Shown here: positions 42,800 to 52,950 of the stretch, piece after piece | Numbering within the stretch: position 1 is the first letter of the stretch | Layout: each line of letters starts with the position of its first letter | The notes under the pieces: generated by a model | Seen by the model: the letters and a program-made list of their open reading frames with translations, nothing else | What the model was told of the DNA's origin: nothing | Databases searched by the model: none | Origin: Palauibacter sp965207805 | Lineage (GTDB): Bacteria; Gemmatimonadota; Gemmatimonadetes; Palauibacterales; Palauibacteraceae | Assembly: GCA_965207805.1 (NCBI GenBank) | Contig: OZ242312.1 | Location: 2,232,001 to 2,296,000, forward strand | Reading direction: 5' to 3' | Length of the DNA: 64,000 bases | Translations under genes and position numbers: made by a program

Positions 42800-44494
42800 T
42801 CACATCCGCTTGTAGGCCGGGCCGCTGCCGCCCTCACGCGGCGTCCAGCGCGGACCGAGGACGTCCGTCGCCTTGCAGTCGATGCAGTTCGGCGCGTTCA
42901 CCACCAGGCGATCGCCGTCGCGCTCGTACACGCCCGCCGGACAGAGGCTCGCGTACAGTTCCGCCATCTCCGGCGATACTGCCGTGCCCGCTTCGCCGCC
43001 CGCCAGAAGGTGCGAGGGGATATCGTCCCGGGTCGCGTTCCCGGAGCGGAAGACCGCGTCGACCTTGGCGACGGCGTGCTCGGAGTCATACGCGGAGTCG
43101 AGCCCCAAACGCTTGTGACGAGGGCCCGCCGCGTCGGGCTCGCTCGGGATCCGGGCGCCGGGAAACGTTCCGCCCGTGGCCTGCATGAGCCCCGCCCTGA
43201 GGCCTCCCGAGAAGAAGCCGGACTTGAAGGCGAGCCGCTGGTTCCGGTTGCGGTACAGCGGGTCCTGGATGAGGCTCTCCCGCAGCGCCGCGTCGTAGGA
43301 CGCGAGCCGAGCCGCCGGGACGGCGCCCTCCGCCCCGTCCGCCTGGGCGGGCCCGGCCGACAGGGCCCGGCCGATGGCGTCGGCCGCGAGGACGCCCGAC
43401 CGCATCGCGTAGTGGATGCCCTTGAGTGACGCGACGTCGACGAGTCCCGCGGCATCTCCCGCGATGAGCAGCCCATCCCCGCTCAGCCGGTCCGGGATGG
43501 CATGGTAGCCGCCCTCCGGAATCGTCTTCGCTCCCCACTCCACGAGTTCGCCCCCGTCCAGGATCTCGCGCACGAACGGGTGCTGCTTGAAGCGCTGCAG
43601 CAGCGCATGCACGTCGAGGTCGACGTAGGGCGCGTCGAGGCCCACGACGAGACCCAGCGACACGAGATTCCCGCCCATGGGATAGATGAAGCTGCCGCCG
43701 AACGCATCCCGCGGAAGCGGCCAGCCCATGGTATGCGTGACCGCGTCGGGCGGATGCGCGACCTCCCACAGTTCCTTGACGCCGAGCGCGAAGATCTGCG
43801 GGTTCGCCGAACCGACGCCCTCCAGCTCGAGCCAGGCCTGGCTCAGGGGTCCGCGGGTCCCTTCGGCGAGCACGGTGACCCGCGCGGAGAGGTCCGTGGC
43901 CGGCATGTAGCCGCCCTCCGGATTCCCCTCGCGGTCGAGACCGGCGGGGGTCGTGCGGACGCCGGTGACCTGCCCTTCGCGCATGAGGAGGGCATCGGCC
44001 GGGAACCCCGTGAACACGTTCACCCCCAGCCCTTCCGCCTGCGCCCCCAGCCAGCGCACGATCTCGCAGATCGAGGCCACGTGATAGCCGTGGTTCCGCA
44101 TCGAGGGCGGGGTCGGGAGCCGGACCCTTCCGCGCTCCGTGAGGAGCAGCACCCGGTCGCCGGCTACGCGGCCACGGAGGGGAAGCTCCGCCTCGTCGAG
44201 GTCCGGGAAGAGCGTACGAAAAGCCTGCGGGTTCACGACCGCCCCGGAGAGGCAGTGCTCCCCGAGTTCACCCGACTTCTCGAGAACGCCGATCTCGAGG
44301 TCGACGAGCGGCCCTCCTTCCGCGCGATCGCGCGCCGCGAGTTGCGCCAGCCGGATCGCTCCCGCGAGCCCGGCCGGACCTCCGCCCACGAACAGGACAT
44401 CGAGCGGCACTGCCTCCGGGTCGGGATCCCCTTCGATGATGAAGCGCGCCCGGGGCAGCGGTAGCTGCGCGGACGCGGGAATCAGCGATTTCAC
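42800..44494 (-). CDS. Electron transfer flavoprotein-ubiquinone oxidoreductase with an altered Fe-S site
   Basis: Passes electrons from ETF to the quinone pool. 564 residues. FAD loop VLFVGGGPAGLAGAIRLAQL near 33-52, GELGEHCLSGAVVNPQAF, and the membrane/quinone region with GIHYAMRSGVLAADAIGRAL. The C-terminal [4Fe-4S] module keeps C518, C537 and C540, but the fourth ligand position is Thr543 (NCIDCKATDV instead of a final Cys). GTG 44494 overlaps the P1 peptidase gene as GTGA. Confidence 0.9.
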   Translation of the reverse strand: MKSLIPASAQLPLPRARFIIEGDPDPEAVPLDVLFVGGGPAGLAGAIRLAQLAARDRAEGGPLVDLEIGVLEKSGELGEHCLSGAVVNPQAFRTLFPDLDEAELPLRGRVAGDRVLLLTERGRVRLPTPPSMRNHGYHVASICEIVRWLGAQAEGLGVNVFTGFPADALLMREGQVTGVRTTPAGLDREGNPEGGYMPATDLSARVTVLAEGTRGPLSQAWLELEGVGSANPQIFALGVKELWEVAHPPDAVTHTMGWPLPRDAFGGSFIYPMGGNLVSLGLVVGLDAPYVDLDVHALLQRFKQHPFVREILDGGELVEWGAKTIPEGGYHAIPDRLSGDGLLIAGDAAGLVDVASLKGIHYAMRSGVLAADAIGRALSAGPAQADGAEGAVPAARLASYDAALRESLIQDPLYRNRNQRLAFKSGFFSGGLRAGLMQATGGTFPGARIPSEPDAAGPRHKRLGLDSAYDSEHAVAKVDAVFRSGNATRDDIPSHLLAGGEAGTAVSPEMAELYASLCPAGVYERDGDRLVVNAPNCIDCKATDVLGPRWTPREGGSGPAYKRM

Positions 44495-45654
44495 CGCGGG
44501 GTCCCTAGAACGCCCGCCTCGCGGAGCAAGTCCAGCGTGGGTTCGAGCGGGAGAGATTCGACCGACCGTCCCCCGTGGCCCGTCACGGACATCGCCTTGA
44601 ACAGCGAGTTGATGACGGCTTCATCCGTCGCTTCGACCACCGCCTCGAAGACGCGCGACAGGGCACGCCCGTCCCTGACCGCGGGCTCCTCGCCCGTCGA
44701 GAAGGCGATCGCGTAGTCGCCGGAACCGTGCGACATGTACGACCCGGCGCGGGCGAGCCCCATGAACGAGCGGTCGGCCACCCGGTCGAGTTCGCGGTGG
44801 GCCAGCGGCAAGTCCGTCGCGATCACGATCATCACGGAACCGTCGCCATCCCCCTCGGCGCGCGCTCCACGCAGACCGGCCGCGGCGAGCTTCTCTCCAA
44901 CCCTCACGCCGTCGATCCGCAGCGAGCCGCCGAAGTTGCTCTGCACGAGCACGCCGACGGTCACGACCCGCCCGCCGATCTCGACCCGCCGGGAGGAGGT
45001 CCCGATGCCGCCCTTCCAGCCGAAGGCGATCGTCCCTGTCCCCGCCCCGACCGTCCCCTCCTCCACCGGGCCGCTCGCCGCGGTCCGCAGCGCTTCGCGC
45101 ACGTGCTCGGGCCGGATCGGGCGGACGCGGATGTCGCTCAGGTACCCGTCGTTCGTCTCGCCGACGACCGGGTTCATCGACCGCACGTCGCGGTTCGCGG
45201 GGAGCGACAGGAGCGTGTCGAGGAGGGCGTCGGCCGCGCGGAACACACTCAGCGTCCCGGTGAGGAGGATCGGCGTCTCGAGTTCGCCGAGCTCGTTGAC
45301 CTGGCTCAGTCCCACGAGCTTCCCGAAGCCGTTCCCGACCGCGATCGCCGCCCGCACCCGCCGCTCAAAGACGTTGTCGCCGTGGGGGAGAATCGCCGTG
45401 ACCCCCGTGCGGATCGAGTCGCCCTCCCACACCGTGCGGTGGCCGACCCGCACCCCGGGCACGTCCGTGATCGCATTCAGCGGCCCCGCCGGCAGGCGCC
45501 CGATGAGGACGCCCGCCTCCCGCGCTCGGGGCCGCTCCCCGCCGGCCGGCCGCGCCTCCTGGCCCGTGGCGTCCGCGGGCGGCAATAACGCCATGGCTGC
45601 GAGTACGATCGCTGCCGGCGTTCCCGCCTTGCTGGCCGTCCGGCTAGTTCCCAC
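44491..45654 (-). CDS. P1 family peptidase (DmpA-type), exported
   Basis: N-terminal-nucleophile aminopeptidase/esterase family (beta-aminopeptidases, D-aminopeptidase DmpA). 387 residues. Seen: NAITDVPGVRVGHRTV, AIAVGNGFGKLVGLSQVNEL, GTGTIAFGWKGGIGTSSR, and the self-cleavage/nucleophile segment VGVLVQSNFGGS. The first 35 residues (hydrophobic AAIVLAAMALL then ADATGQ) look like a signal peptide, so it probably acts in the periplasm. GTG 45654 overlaps the cyclophilin gene by 11 nt. Confidence 0.88.
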   Translation of the reverse strand: MGTSRTASKAGTPAAIVLAAMALLPPADATGQEARPAGGERPRAREAGVLIGRLPAGPLNAITDVPGVRVGHRTVWEGDSIRTGVTAILPHGDNVFERRVRAAIAVGNGFGKLVGLSQVNELGELETPILLTGTLSVFRAADALLDTLLSLPANRDVRSMNPVVGETNDGYLSDIRVRPIRPEHVREALRTAASGPVEEGTVGAGTGTIAFGWKGGIGTSSRRVEIGGRVVTVGVLVQSNFGGSLRIDGVRVGEKLAAAGLRGARAEGDGDGSVMIVIATDLPLAHRELDRVADRSFMGLARAGSYMSHGSGDYAIAFSTGEEPAVRDGRALSRVFEAVVEATDEAVINSLFKAMSVTGHGGRSVESLPLEPTLDLLREAGVLGTPR

Positions 45655-46330
45655 CGGTGATCGTGGCCCGCTCGATGTAGTCCAGTTCAGCGAACTCTGC
45701 CTGCAGGTAGGCGTTCCCCTCGTCCTGAATACGCCCCTGGCTCGGCCCGCTTCCGCCCGGCGCACCCTCCCCGTACTCGGAATACAGTGCGTCCACCACG
45801 TCCATGCCTTCAATGACCTCGCCGATGGCGGCGAATCCCATCCCATCGAGGCGCGAGTTGTCGCCGAAGTTGATGAAGAGCTGCGTGCTCCGGCTGTTCG
45901 GCATGGACGTCTGCGCGAAGCTTATTCTCCCGCGCGTATTGCCGACGACCACCGGATCGTCCTGGATGTTCGCGTCCCGCCACGCGCTCTGGATCTCCGG
46001 ATTTCCATTGATCCCGAACTGCGCCATGAAGCCGGCGATCACGCGGAAGAACCGCACGTCGTCGAAGAACCCGTTCTCCACCAGGTTGTAGAAGCGGTCC
46101 ACGCCGTTGGGGGCCCACTGGCGGTGCGCCTCCACCACGAACGTGCCCTTCGAAGTCTCGAAGCGCGCCCGAAAAGTCTCCGGTGCCGTCATGTTCACCT
46201 CTGCAGAAGCCGGGTCCCCGAGGAATTCGCTCGGCCCTCCGCCCCGTTCGCAGGCGGTCACCGCCAGCAGACACCCGAGGAGCAGCCAACCCGGCCTGAA
46301 ACCGGACCTGGATAGACGCGACCGTACCAT
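45644..46330 (-). CDS. Cyclophilin-type peptidylprolyl isomerase, lipoprotein
   Basis: 228 residues. Signal peptide with lipobox LLAVTAC (Cys27), so probably anchored in a membrane and facing the periplasm. Cyclophilin core: APNGVDRFYNLVENGFFDDVRFFR, GFMAQFGINGNP, GRISFAQTSMPNSRSTQLFI and LDGMGFAAIGEVIEGMDVVD. ATG 46330 with GGGGGTCGAG upstream. Overlaps the P1 peptidase start by 11 nt. Confidence 0.92.
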   Translation of the reverse strand: MVRSRLSRSGFRPGWLLLGCLLAVTACERGGGPSEFLGDPASAEVNMTAPETFRARFETSKGTFVVEAHRQWAPNGVDRFYNLVENGFFDDVRFFRVIAGFMAQFGINGNPEIQSAWRDANIQDDPVVVGNTRGRISFAQTSMPNSRSTQLFINFGDNSRLDGMGFAAIGEVIEGMDVVDALYSEYGEGAPGGSGPSQGRIQDEGNAYLQAEFAELDYIERATITGGN

Positions 46331-46407
46331 CTCGACCCCCGTCAGCTTCTTGTGTGTTTGAGTGCGCCCCGGCGGACCGCTGCCACGGCCTCCCGGCGGG
46401 CGTGCCG

Positions 46408-49400
46408 TCAGATACGGCGTGCCACGATGTAACGATATGCGACCGGAATTGCGACGAGCACGAACAACGTACTCGAAATCAACCCGCCGATGGTCGCGAG
46501 CGCGAGGGCGTTCCAGATGTTCTGATCCTGGGACGGGGCGAACAGAACGAGCGGCAGGAGTCCGAACACCGTCGTGAGCGTCGTCATGAGGATGGGGCGC
46601 ACGCGCTCCAGCGTCCCCTGTACGATCGCCGCGGCCGTCGGCATGCGTTTGCGCACTTCGCCGATATGGTAGACCACAAGGATGGCGTTGTTCACCACGA
46701 TGCCGCCCATCATGATCGTGCCGATGAACGCGGTGCGGGTGAACGTGGCGTCGGTGTAGAAGAAGATGAGGAAGACGCCGATGAGGGCGAAGGGCAGCGA
46801 GAAGAGCACGACGAACGGCGCCAGGAGCGACTCGAACAGACCCGCCGTCACCATGTAGATGAGGAGGATGGAGAAGGCGAGCACGACCCACATTTGCGTC
46901 GTCTCCTCGGTCGTCCAGCCCCCGTAACGCGACTTCTCGATCCGGTACCCCGGCGGGAGTTCCATCGCGTCCACCACCGCGTCGCGGACGAGGTCGCCGA
47001 ACCTCACCGGTCCCCGGAACTCCCAGGCCACGGTCCGCTCGTACTGCTGGTCTTCGCGTCGGATGCTGGCCAGAACCTGCCGCCGCCCCACCTCCGCGAC
47101 GTTGGCGAGCCGGAGTTCCTCGCGGGAAGAGATCGGCACGCGGAGATCGCTCAGATCGTGGAAGTCGAACTCGCGGTACCCGTCCACCTTGACGGCGTAC
47201 CGCACCTCCTCGCCGCCCACCCGGATCCGGCTCCCGAACGGCCGACCCTGAATGTTGCTGGACACGTAGTTGAGCAACTGCTGCACCGGGAGGTTGTACG
47301 CCGCCAGCGCCTCCCGGTCCGGCTCCACGTAGTACTCGAATTCCCGGTCGCGCTGATACCAGTTGCTGTTCGCGTTCGGGTCCACGTCACGGATCCGAGC
47401 GAATCGCGTCAGACGCGACGCAATCTCCTCGGCGATCTCCTGCACCGTCAGGTAGTTGTACCCGAGCACCTGGAGACTGTAGTTGGGCGGGCTCGAGCCG
47501 CCGCCGTAGAAGCTCGGACCGAACCCCCGCACGAAGACGTCGACGCCCGAGAACCCGTAGCTGTAGGCCGTCATCTGGTCCTTGATGGCCACCGGGATGG
47601 ATGTGTGCTCGAGTTCGTCGGGGAATTGCGCGCGCATGAAGGCGTAGTTGGGCCGAACCTGCGCCTCGAAGCGTTCCACTTCAGCGATGGTGGCAAGCTT
47701 CGCCTCGAAGGAACGCGCGAGTTCGTCCGTGCGCTCCAGCCCCGCGCCGCGCGGGAAGCTGATCGTGATCGTGATATAGCTGTCGCTCCCGCCGAATCCG
47801 CTCCAGTACCTCCCCGTGCTCACATGTTCGTCGAACAGATACCAGCTCCCGGCGAGGCTCCCGAGGCAGACGAGCGCGACCAGGACGGGGTGCCGGAGCG
47901 CGAACCCGAGGAGCGACCGGTATCCCATGATGTAGAACGGTTCGGACGGCCGGATCGGCGCTTTTGCGGCGTCCCCCGTCGTCAAGCCCGGATCGACCAC
48001 GGCCCCGGAGGAATCCCGCATGCGGGAGATGCGCGACGCGAGAGCCGGAACGAAGGTGAACGCCACGAAGAGGCTCGCGATGATCGAGAAGCCCACGGCG
48101 AACGTGAGCGGCAGGTAGTAGACCCGCAGCTCCCCCTGCAGGAAGAGGAAGGGGACGAGCACGATCGCGGTCGTCAGCGTCGCCGCGAGGACCGGCAGGA
48201 CGACCTGGCGCGCCCCGCGGCTCGCGGCATCGGATGGGTCCGCCCCCGCCCGGCGATGACGCTCCACGTTTTCGAGCACGACGATGCCGTTGTCCACGAC
48301 GAGGCCGAACCCCCACGCGAGTCCCCACAGCGTGAGCAGGTTGAGCGAGAACCCGCCGATGTAAAGGAAATTCACCGCCGTCAGGACGCTGAACCCGATC
48401 GTGGCGAACACGACGAGGACGGCGCCGAGCGACCGCAGGAAGAGCGTGAGCACGATGAAGATCACGATGGCGGCGGCGATGGCGCGGAGCCGAAGTTCCG
48501 TGAGCTGCTCACGGATGTTCTCGCTCTGATCCTGCAGCAACTCGAGGCCCACGCCCGCCGGAAGCGTGGAGCCCAGCTCGGTCATCGCGGCCTTCACGTC
48601 GTCCGCGATCTGGATCACGTTCGTGCCCGACTGGCGGTACACACTGATCGAGATCGTGGGCTGCGAGTTGATGCGCCAGAAGAACAGCGGGTCTTCCGTC
48701 TGGTCGCGCACGTGCCCCAGATCGCCCACGCGGACGGGTCCATCCGGCCGCGTGAGAACGATCATGTCCGCGATGTCGGACACCTCGAGCGCCCGGGTGC
48801 GAACGGCGATGGCAAACTGCCGCCCATCGAGTTCGACCGATCCCGGAGCGTTCGGCTCGGAGAGCTCGGCGATCCGCCGGCTGACGTCCTCGGGCCGCAG
48901 CCCGAGCGCCTCCAGCCGGCCCCGGTCGAGCTCGACCGCGATTTCGCGGCGCTCGGCCCCCCGCACGTCCACCGCGGACACGCCCGGCAGCCCCCGCACG
49001 AAGGGCGCGATCTCCTCCTCGGCGATCTCTCCCAGGCGCGCGAACGTGTAGGGGCCGGTGAGGGAGAAGCTGAGCAGCCGCTCCTCTTCCTCGGCAAATT
49101 CCTGCGGGACGTACTCGGAGAGGAGGGGCACCACGCCCTCGGGCAACTCGTCCCGGATCGAGTTGATCCGTTCGCCGAGCTCGAGGCGGGCGAACTCCAT
49201 GCGCGTATCGCGCTCGAATTCGACTTCGATGCGGGCGCTGGACCCCGTCCCGCGTGGATCGGCGGAGGATTCCGAGACGACCCTCTCCACGCCGCCGACC
49301 TGCTGGATGACGGTTTCGAGCGGCGCGGTCACGAACGCTTCCAGCGCCTCGGGAGAGGCGCCGTTCCACGTGGCGGAGACTGTGAGACGGGGGAACTCGA

Positions 49401-49512
49401 CCTCGGGCAGATCCTCGACCGGAATGAGCCGGAAGCTCGTCACGCCGAGCGCGAAGAGCGCGATGTAGATGGCGGCGGTCGCCACCGGCCGGCGGATGGC
49501 CAGATCGATCAT
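46408..49512 (-). CDS. RND efflux transporter permease, copy 1
   Basis: Inner-membrane proton-driven pump subunit, 1034 residues, with the RND architecture: TM1 at about 9-30, porter loops, TM2-6, second porter region from about 570, TM8-12. TM4 motif GLVVDNGIVVLENVERHRR carries one Asp followed by Asn; TM10 region IGTIMMGGIVVNNAILVVYH. ATG 49512 overlaps the second permease as ATGA. Substrate not predictable. Confidence 0.93.
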   Translation of the reverse strand: MIDLAIRRPVATAAIYIALFALGVTSFRLIPVEDLPEVEFPRLTVSATWNGASPEALEAFVTAPLETVIQQVGGVERVVSESSADPRGTGSSARIEVEFERDTRMEFARLELGERINSIRDELPEGVVPLLSEYVPQEFAEEEERLLSFSLTGPYTFARLGEIAEEEIAPFVRGLPGVSAVDVRGAERREIAVELDRGRLEALGLRPEDVSRRIAELSEPNAPGSVELDGRQFAIAVRTRALEVSDIADMIVLTRPDGPVRVGDLGHVRDQTEDPLFFWRINSQPTISISVYRQSGTNVIQIADDVKAAMTELGSTLPAGVGLELLQDQSENIREQLTELRLRAIAAAIVIFIVLTLFLRSLGAVLVVFATIGFSVLTAVNFLYIGGFSLNLLTLWGLAWGFGLVVDNGIVVLENVERHRRAGADPSDAASRGARQVVLPVLAATLTTAIVLVPFLFLQGELRVYYLPLTFAVGFSIIASLFVAFTFVPALASRISRMRDSSGAVVDPGLTTGDAAKAPIRPSEPFYIMGYRSLLGFALRHPVLVALVCLGSLAGSWYLFDEHVSTGRYWSGFGGSDSYITITISFPRGAGLERTDELARSFEAKLATIAEVERFEAQVRPNYAFMRAQFPDELEHTSIPVAIKDQMTAYSYGFSGVDVFVRGFGPSFYGGGSSPPNYSLQVLGYNYLTVQEIAEEIASRLTRFARIRDVDPNANSNWYQRDREFEYYVEPDREALAAYNLPVQQLLNYVSSNIQGRPFGSRIRVGGEEVRYAVKVDGYREFDFHDLSDLRVPISSREELRLANVAEVGRRQVLASIRREDQQYERTVAWEFRGPVRFGDLVRDAVVDAMELPPGYRIEKSRYGGWTTEETTQMWVVLAFSILLIYMVTAGLFESLLAPFVVLFSLPFALIGVFLIFFYTDATFTRTAFIGTIMMGGIVVNNAILVVYHIGEVRKRMPTAAAIVQGTLERVRPILMTTLTTVFGLLPLVLFAPSQDQNIWNALALATIGGLISSTLFVLVAIPVAYRYIVARRI

Positions 49513-52500
49513 GGTTCCACGCTCCCCCGCGCCATGCCCGGAGCCGCCGGCCCGGAGCGGCCGCCGAGGCCGTATCCCGGCGTCGGCTGGAGCGCGGCCG
49601 GATCGCGGCGCTCGGGCTGCGGGCCCGGGTCGGGCCCCACGGACACGGATGGCTCGACCAGAACCGAATATACGACCGGCACGACGATCAGCGTGAGGAA
49701 GGTCGCGGAGATGAGGCCGCCGATCACCGCGACGGCCAGGGGGGCGCGGAGGTCGGCCCCGGCCCCCAGCCCTGCGGCGAGCGGGAGCAGCCCGACCACG
49801 GTCGTGATCGTCGTCATCACGATGGGACGGAGCCTCAGCCGGCCCGCTTCAAGGATCGCCGACCGCTTCGGCAGCCCCGCCCGCCTCCGCTGGTTGATGA
49901 AGTCGACCTTCACGATGGCGTCGTTGACGACGATGCCGATGAGGATCACGAGCCCGATGCCGCTCATCGCGTTGAGGCCGTCCCCGGCGATCCAGAGCGC
50001 GGTGACCGCCCCGATCGCCGCCAGCGGCACCGCGGTCAGGACGACGAGCGGCTGCACGAGCGACTCGAACTGGGCGGCCATGATGAGGAAGACGAGGGCC
50101 AGCGCGAGCGCGAAGGCGAAGGTGAGCGAGCGAAAGCTGTCCTGCATCTCCTCGTTCTCGCCGCCGACGCGCACGGTCGTGAGGGCCGGCCGCGGGATGT
50201 CCGCGATCGCGGCCTCCACCTCCCGGACCGACGTCCGGAGCCCGCCCTCGGCCACGTCCGCGAGCACCTGGATCGTGCGGTTCTGATCCTCCCGCCGGAT
50301 TTCGACCGGGCCGAACCCCTGCCGAACCGTCACGAGTTCCCCGATCGGCACGCCCTGCAGCCGAAGCGCAAGCACCCTGTCGAGTTCCCGCCGGGCCGTC
50401 TCCGGGATCGTGACGCGGATGTCGACCTTGTCGGCGAATACCGAGTACGCGTTGTTCGTCTCCGACCCCCGGAGGTAGTCCTCGATCGCCGTCGCGACCG
50501 AAGTCACCGTGATCTGGTGGCGGGCCGCCACCTCCCGATTGACTTCGATGACGAGTTCCGGCTGGGTACGAAGGAAGTCCAGCCGGACATCGGCCAGCGT
50601 CGAGACGCCCTCGAGCCGGGTCTCGATCGCCTCGGCGACCGGCACGAGCTCATCCAGTTCCCCGCTCTGCACCTTCACCGCGAGGTCCGCCTCCCCGACC
50701 GCCAGCGCCCTGCCGAGCGAGGTTGCCCGCCCGGTCTCGATCGTCACGAAGGCCGGATCCAGCTCGCTCCCCGCGAGCCGCTCGCGCAGTTCGGCGATCG
50801 CGTCGCGCGTCGGCCGCGACGACCCGGCGAGCTGGACATCGAGCGCCGCGTTGTTGAGTCCGGTCAGGTCGCGCGCGGCGAGTTCGCTGCCCCGGCTGCG
50901 GCCCACCCGGGTGAAGACGCCCGAGACGTCCGCCATGCCGAGCAGGAGCCGCTCCACGTCCCCGGCCGCCTCGTCCGTCGTCCTGATCGGCGTCCCCTGC
51001 GGGAGGTTGAGTTCGACCCAGAACTGCCGCTCGTCGACGCGCGGCATGAGGCCCCGCGGGAGAGATCCGGCGAGCATGACGGCGCCGGCCAGGGCGACGA
51101 CGGCGATCGCGAGCACCTCCAACCGGTGCGCCAGCGCCCATTCGAGCGTCCGCTCGTACCGGCCCGCGAAACGGAGGAACGCGCGCTCGAAGGCCCGCAG
51201 GAAGGGACCGAAGAGCCGGCCCAGGATCCTGCCGCCGCCGGTCGCGACATCGACGCCCGTGAGCCGGACCGAGCGCCCCACGTAGGCGATCGCGCCCCCG
51301 ACCCCTTGCACGCCCCCGACGGCACCCCGACGCACGGCGCGGGCGAACCGTCGCACGCGTCCCGGCCGCTCGGCTTCCGGCGCTTCGAGCCGCCCCGAAG
51401 GCGGCACTTCGCCGGCAGAGCCCGCGGCTTCCACTCCGCGCTTCCCGCGGGCCACCTGCGCGGCGAGCACCGGAAGCAGCGTGAGCGCCACGAGCAGCGA
51501 GGCGAGGAGCGAAAACGTCACTGCAAGCGAAAGGTCGCCGAAGAGCGCGCCCGCCACGCCCTCGACATACAGCACCGGACCGAACACGGCGATCGTGGTG
51601 AGCGTCGACGCCGTGATCGCCGCGGCCACTTCCCGGGCGCCCCGCCCGGCCGACTCCCGCCCGCTCCCGCCTGATTCCTCGCGGTGCCGGAAGATGTTCT
51701 CGAGCACCACGATGGAGTTGTCGACGAGCAGTCCGACCCCGAGCGCGAGGCCGCCGAGGGACATGATGTTGAGGCTGACGTCGAATGCGTAGCAGAGCGC
51801 GAAGGCAGCCATGACCGAGATCGGGATGGCGAGCCCGATCGCGAGCGGATACCTCGGATCGCGCAGGAAGAGAAAGAGGACGAGGAAAGCCAGCGCCCCG
51901 CCCAGCAGCAGGGCGGAGACCACGTTCGAGATCGCGTCCCGTATGAACGCCGCCTGGCTGGAGGCGATCTCGATCGATATTCCCGGGAATTCCTCCCGCA
52001 GTTGATCCAGCGTCTCGCGCACGCCGTCCGCCACGCGGACCGTGTTCGTCCCCGCCTCCTTGAACACCTGCAGCCCGATCGCGGGCTCCCCGTTGAAGCG
52101 TGCGATCGTCTCGAGGTCCGCGATCGTGTCGACGACCGTCGCGACGTCGGCCAGCCGCACGGGACGGGCCCCGACCCCGCGCGGCCGCGCGATGACGACG
52201 TCGAGCAGTTCATCGACCTCCCGGAACTGTCCCAGCGTGCGCAGGCTGTACTCGAACCGGCCCCGCTGGATCGTGCCGCCGGGCGCATTGTAGTTCGCCT
52301 GGTCGAGCGCGTTCGAGATCTCGCTGAGCGAGACCTCGTGCACATCGAGGTATTCCGGGTCCACGATGACCCGCAGCTCCCGCTCGGGCCCGCCCGTAAG
52401 CCCCGCCAGCGACACGCCGTCCAACTGCTCCAGGCGGCGCTTGAAGACGACCTCGGAGAGATCCCGCAGGTTCCGCAGGTCCGCCCCGCTCACGGCGAGG

Positions 52501-52919
52501 GTCATGATCGGATCGCTCGTCGGATCCGATCTCAGAATCGTGGGCCGCTCCGAGCCATCGGGGAGGAGGTCGGACAGGTTGTCCAGCTTCTCCCGCGTGT
52601 GAAGGGTCGCGAACTCCATGTCCGTGCCCCACGCGAACTGGAGCTGCACGAGCGATTGCCCCTCCCGCGAACGCGAGGAGATGCTTCGCGCCCCGGGGAT
52701 CGAGTACAGCCGCTGCTCGATGGGTTCCGTGATGAAGCGCTCGACCTCCGCGGGCCCCGCGTCCGAATACGTCGTCCACACGGAGAGCGTCGGGAAGGCG
52801 ACGTCCGGCAGAAGATCGATCGGCAGACGGAGAAACGACACCACACCCAGCACGCCGATGCCCACATAGAGCATCGCCGTCGCCACCGGCCGTCGAAGCG
52901 AGATGTCGGGGAGCGCCAC
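49509..52919 (-). CDS. RND efflux transporter permease, copy 2
   Basis: Second, larger RND permease, 1136 residues. Seen: MALPDISLRRPVATAMLYVG, TM4 VGLLVDNSIVVLENIFRHRE (Asp-Asn), the TM10 segment LIGIVVNDAIVKVDFINQRR, and an unusual 100-residue Arg/Gly-rich cytoplasmic linker at about 485-585 between TM6 and TM7. A Pro/Gly-rich tail of about 45 residues ends the protein. GTG 52919 starts 31 nt after the TolC-like gene. Confidence 0.93.
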   Translation of the reverse strand: MALPDISLRRPVATAMLYVGIGVLGVVSFLRLPIDLLPDVAFPTLSVWTTYSDAGPAEVERFITEPIEQRLYSIPGARSISSRSREGQSLVQLQFAWGTDMEFATLHTREKLDNLSDLLPDGSERPTILRSDPTSDPIMTLAVSGADLRNLRDLSEVVFKRRLEQLDGVSLAGLTGGPERELRVIVDPEYLDVHEVSLSEISNALDQANYNAPGGTIQRGRFEYSLRTLGQFREVDELLDVVIARPRGVGARPVRLADVATVVDTIADLETIARFNGEPAIGLQVFKEAGTNTVRVADGVRETLDQLREEFPGISIEIASSQAAFIRDAISNVVSALLLGGALAFLVLFLFLRDPRYPLAIGLAIPISVMAAFALCYAFDVSLNIMSLGGLALGVGLLVDNSIVVLENIFRHREESGGSGRESAGRGAREVAAAITASTLTTIAVFGPVLYVEGVAGALFGDLSLAVTFSLLASLLVALTLLPVLAAQVARGKRGVEAAGSAGEVPPSGRLEAPEAERPGRVRRFARAVRRGAVGGVQGVGGAIAYVGRSVRLTGVDVATGGGRILGRLFGPFLRAFERAFLRFAGRYERTLEWALAHRLEVLAIAVVALAGAVMLAGSLPRGLMPRVDERQFWVELNLPQGTPIRTTDEAAGDVERLLLGMADVSGVFTRVGRSRGSELAARDLTGLNNAALDVQLAGSSRPTRDAIAELRERLAGSELDPAFVTIETGRATSLGRALAVGEADLAVKVQSGELDELVPVAEAIETRLEGVSTLADVRLDFLRTQPELVIEVNREVAARHQITVTSVATAIEDYLRGSETNNAYSVFADKVDIRVTIPETARRELDRVLALRLQGVPIGELVTVRQGFGPVEIRREDQNRTIQVLADVAEGGLRTSVREVEAAIADIPRPALTTVRVGGENEEMQDSFRSLTFAFALALALVFLIMAAQFESLVQPLVVLTAVPLAAIGAVTALWIAGDGLNAMSGIGLVILIGIVVNDAIVKVDFINQRRRAGLPKRSAILEAGRLRLRPIVMTTITTVVGLLPLAAGLGAGADLRAPLAVAVIGGLISATFLTLIVVPVVYSVLVEPSVSVGPDPGPQPERRDPAALQPTPGYGLGGRSGPAAPGMARGSVEP

Positions 52920-52950
52920 GGTCAGGCGACCTGCATGCGGCGGCGTTCGG

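Noticed and set aside
46354..50286. Very long open frame on the plus strand (about 1310 codons) opposite the RND permeases
   Set aside because: Its translation is an Arg/Glu/His/Asp-rich low-complexity product typical of the antisense frame of GC-rich genes, and the opposite strand encodes clear RND permeases.
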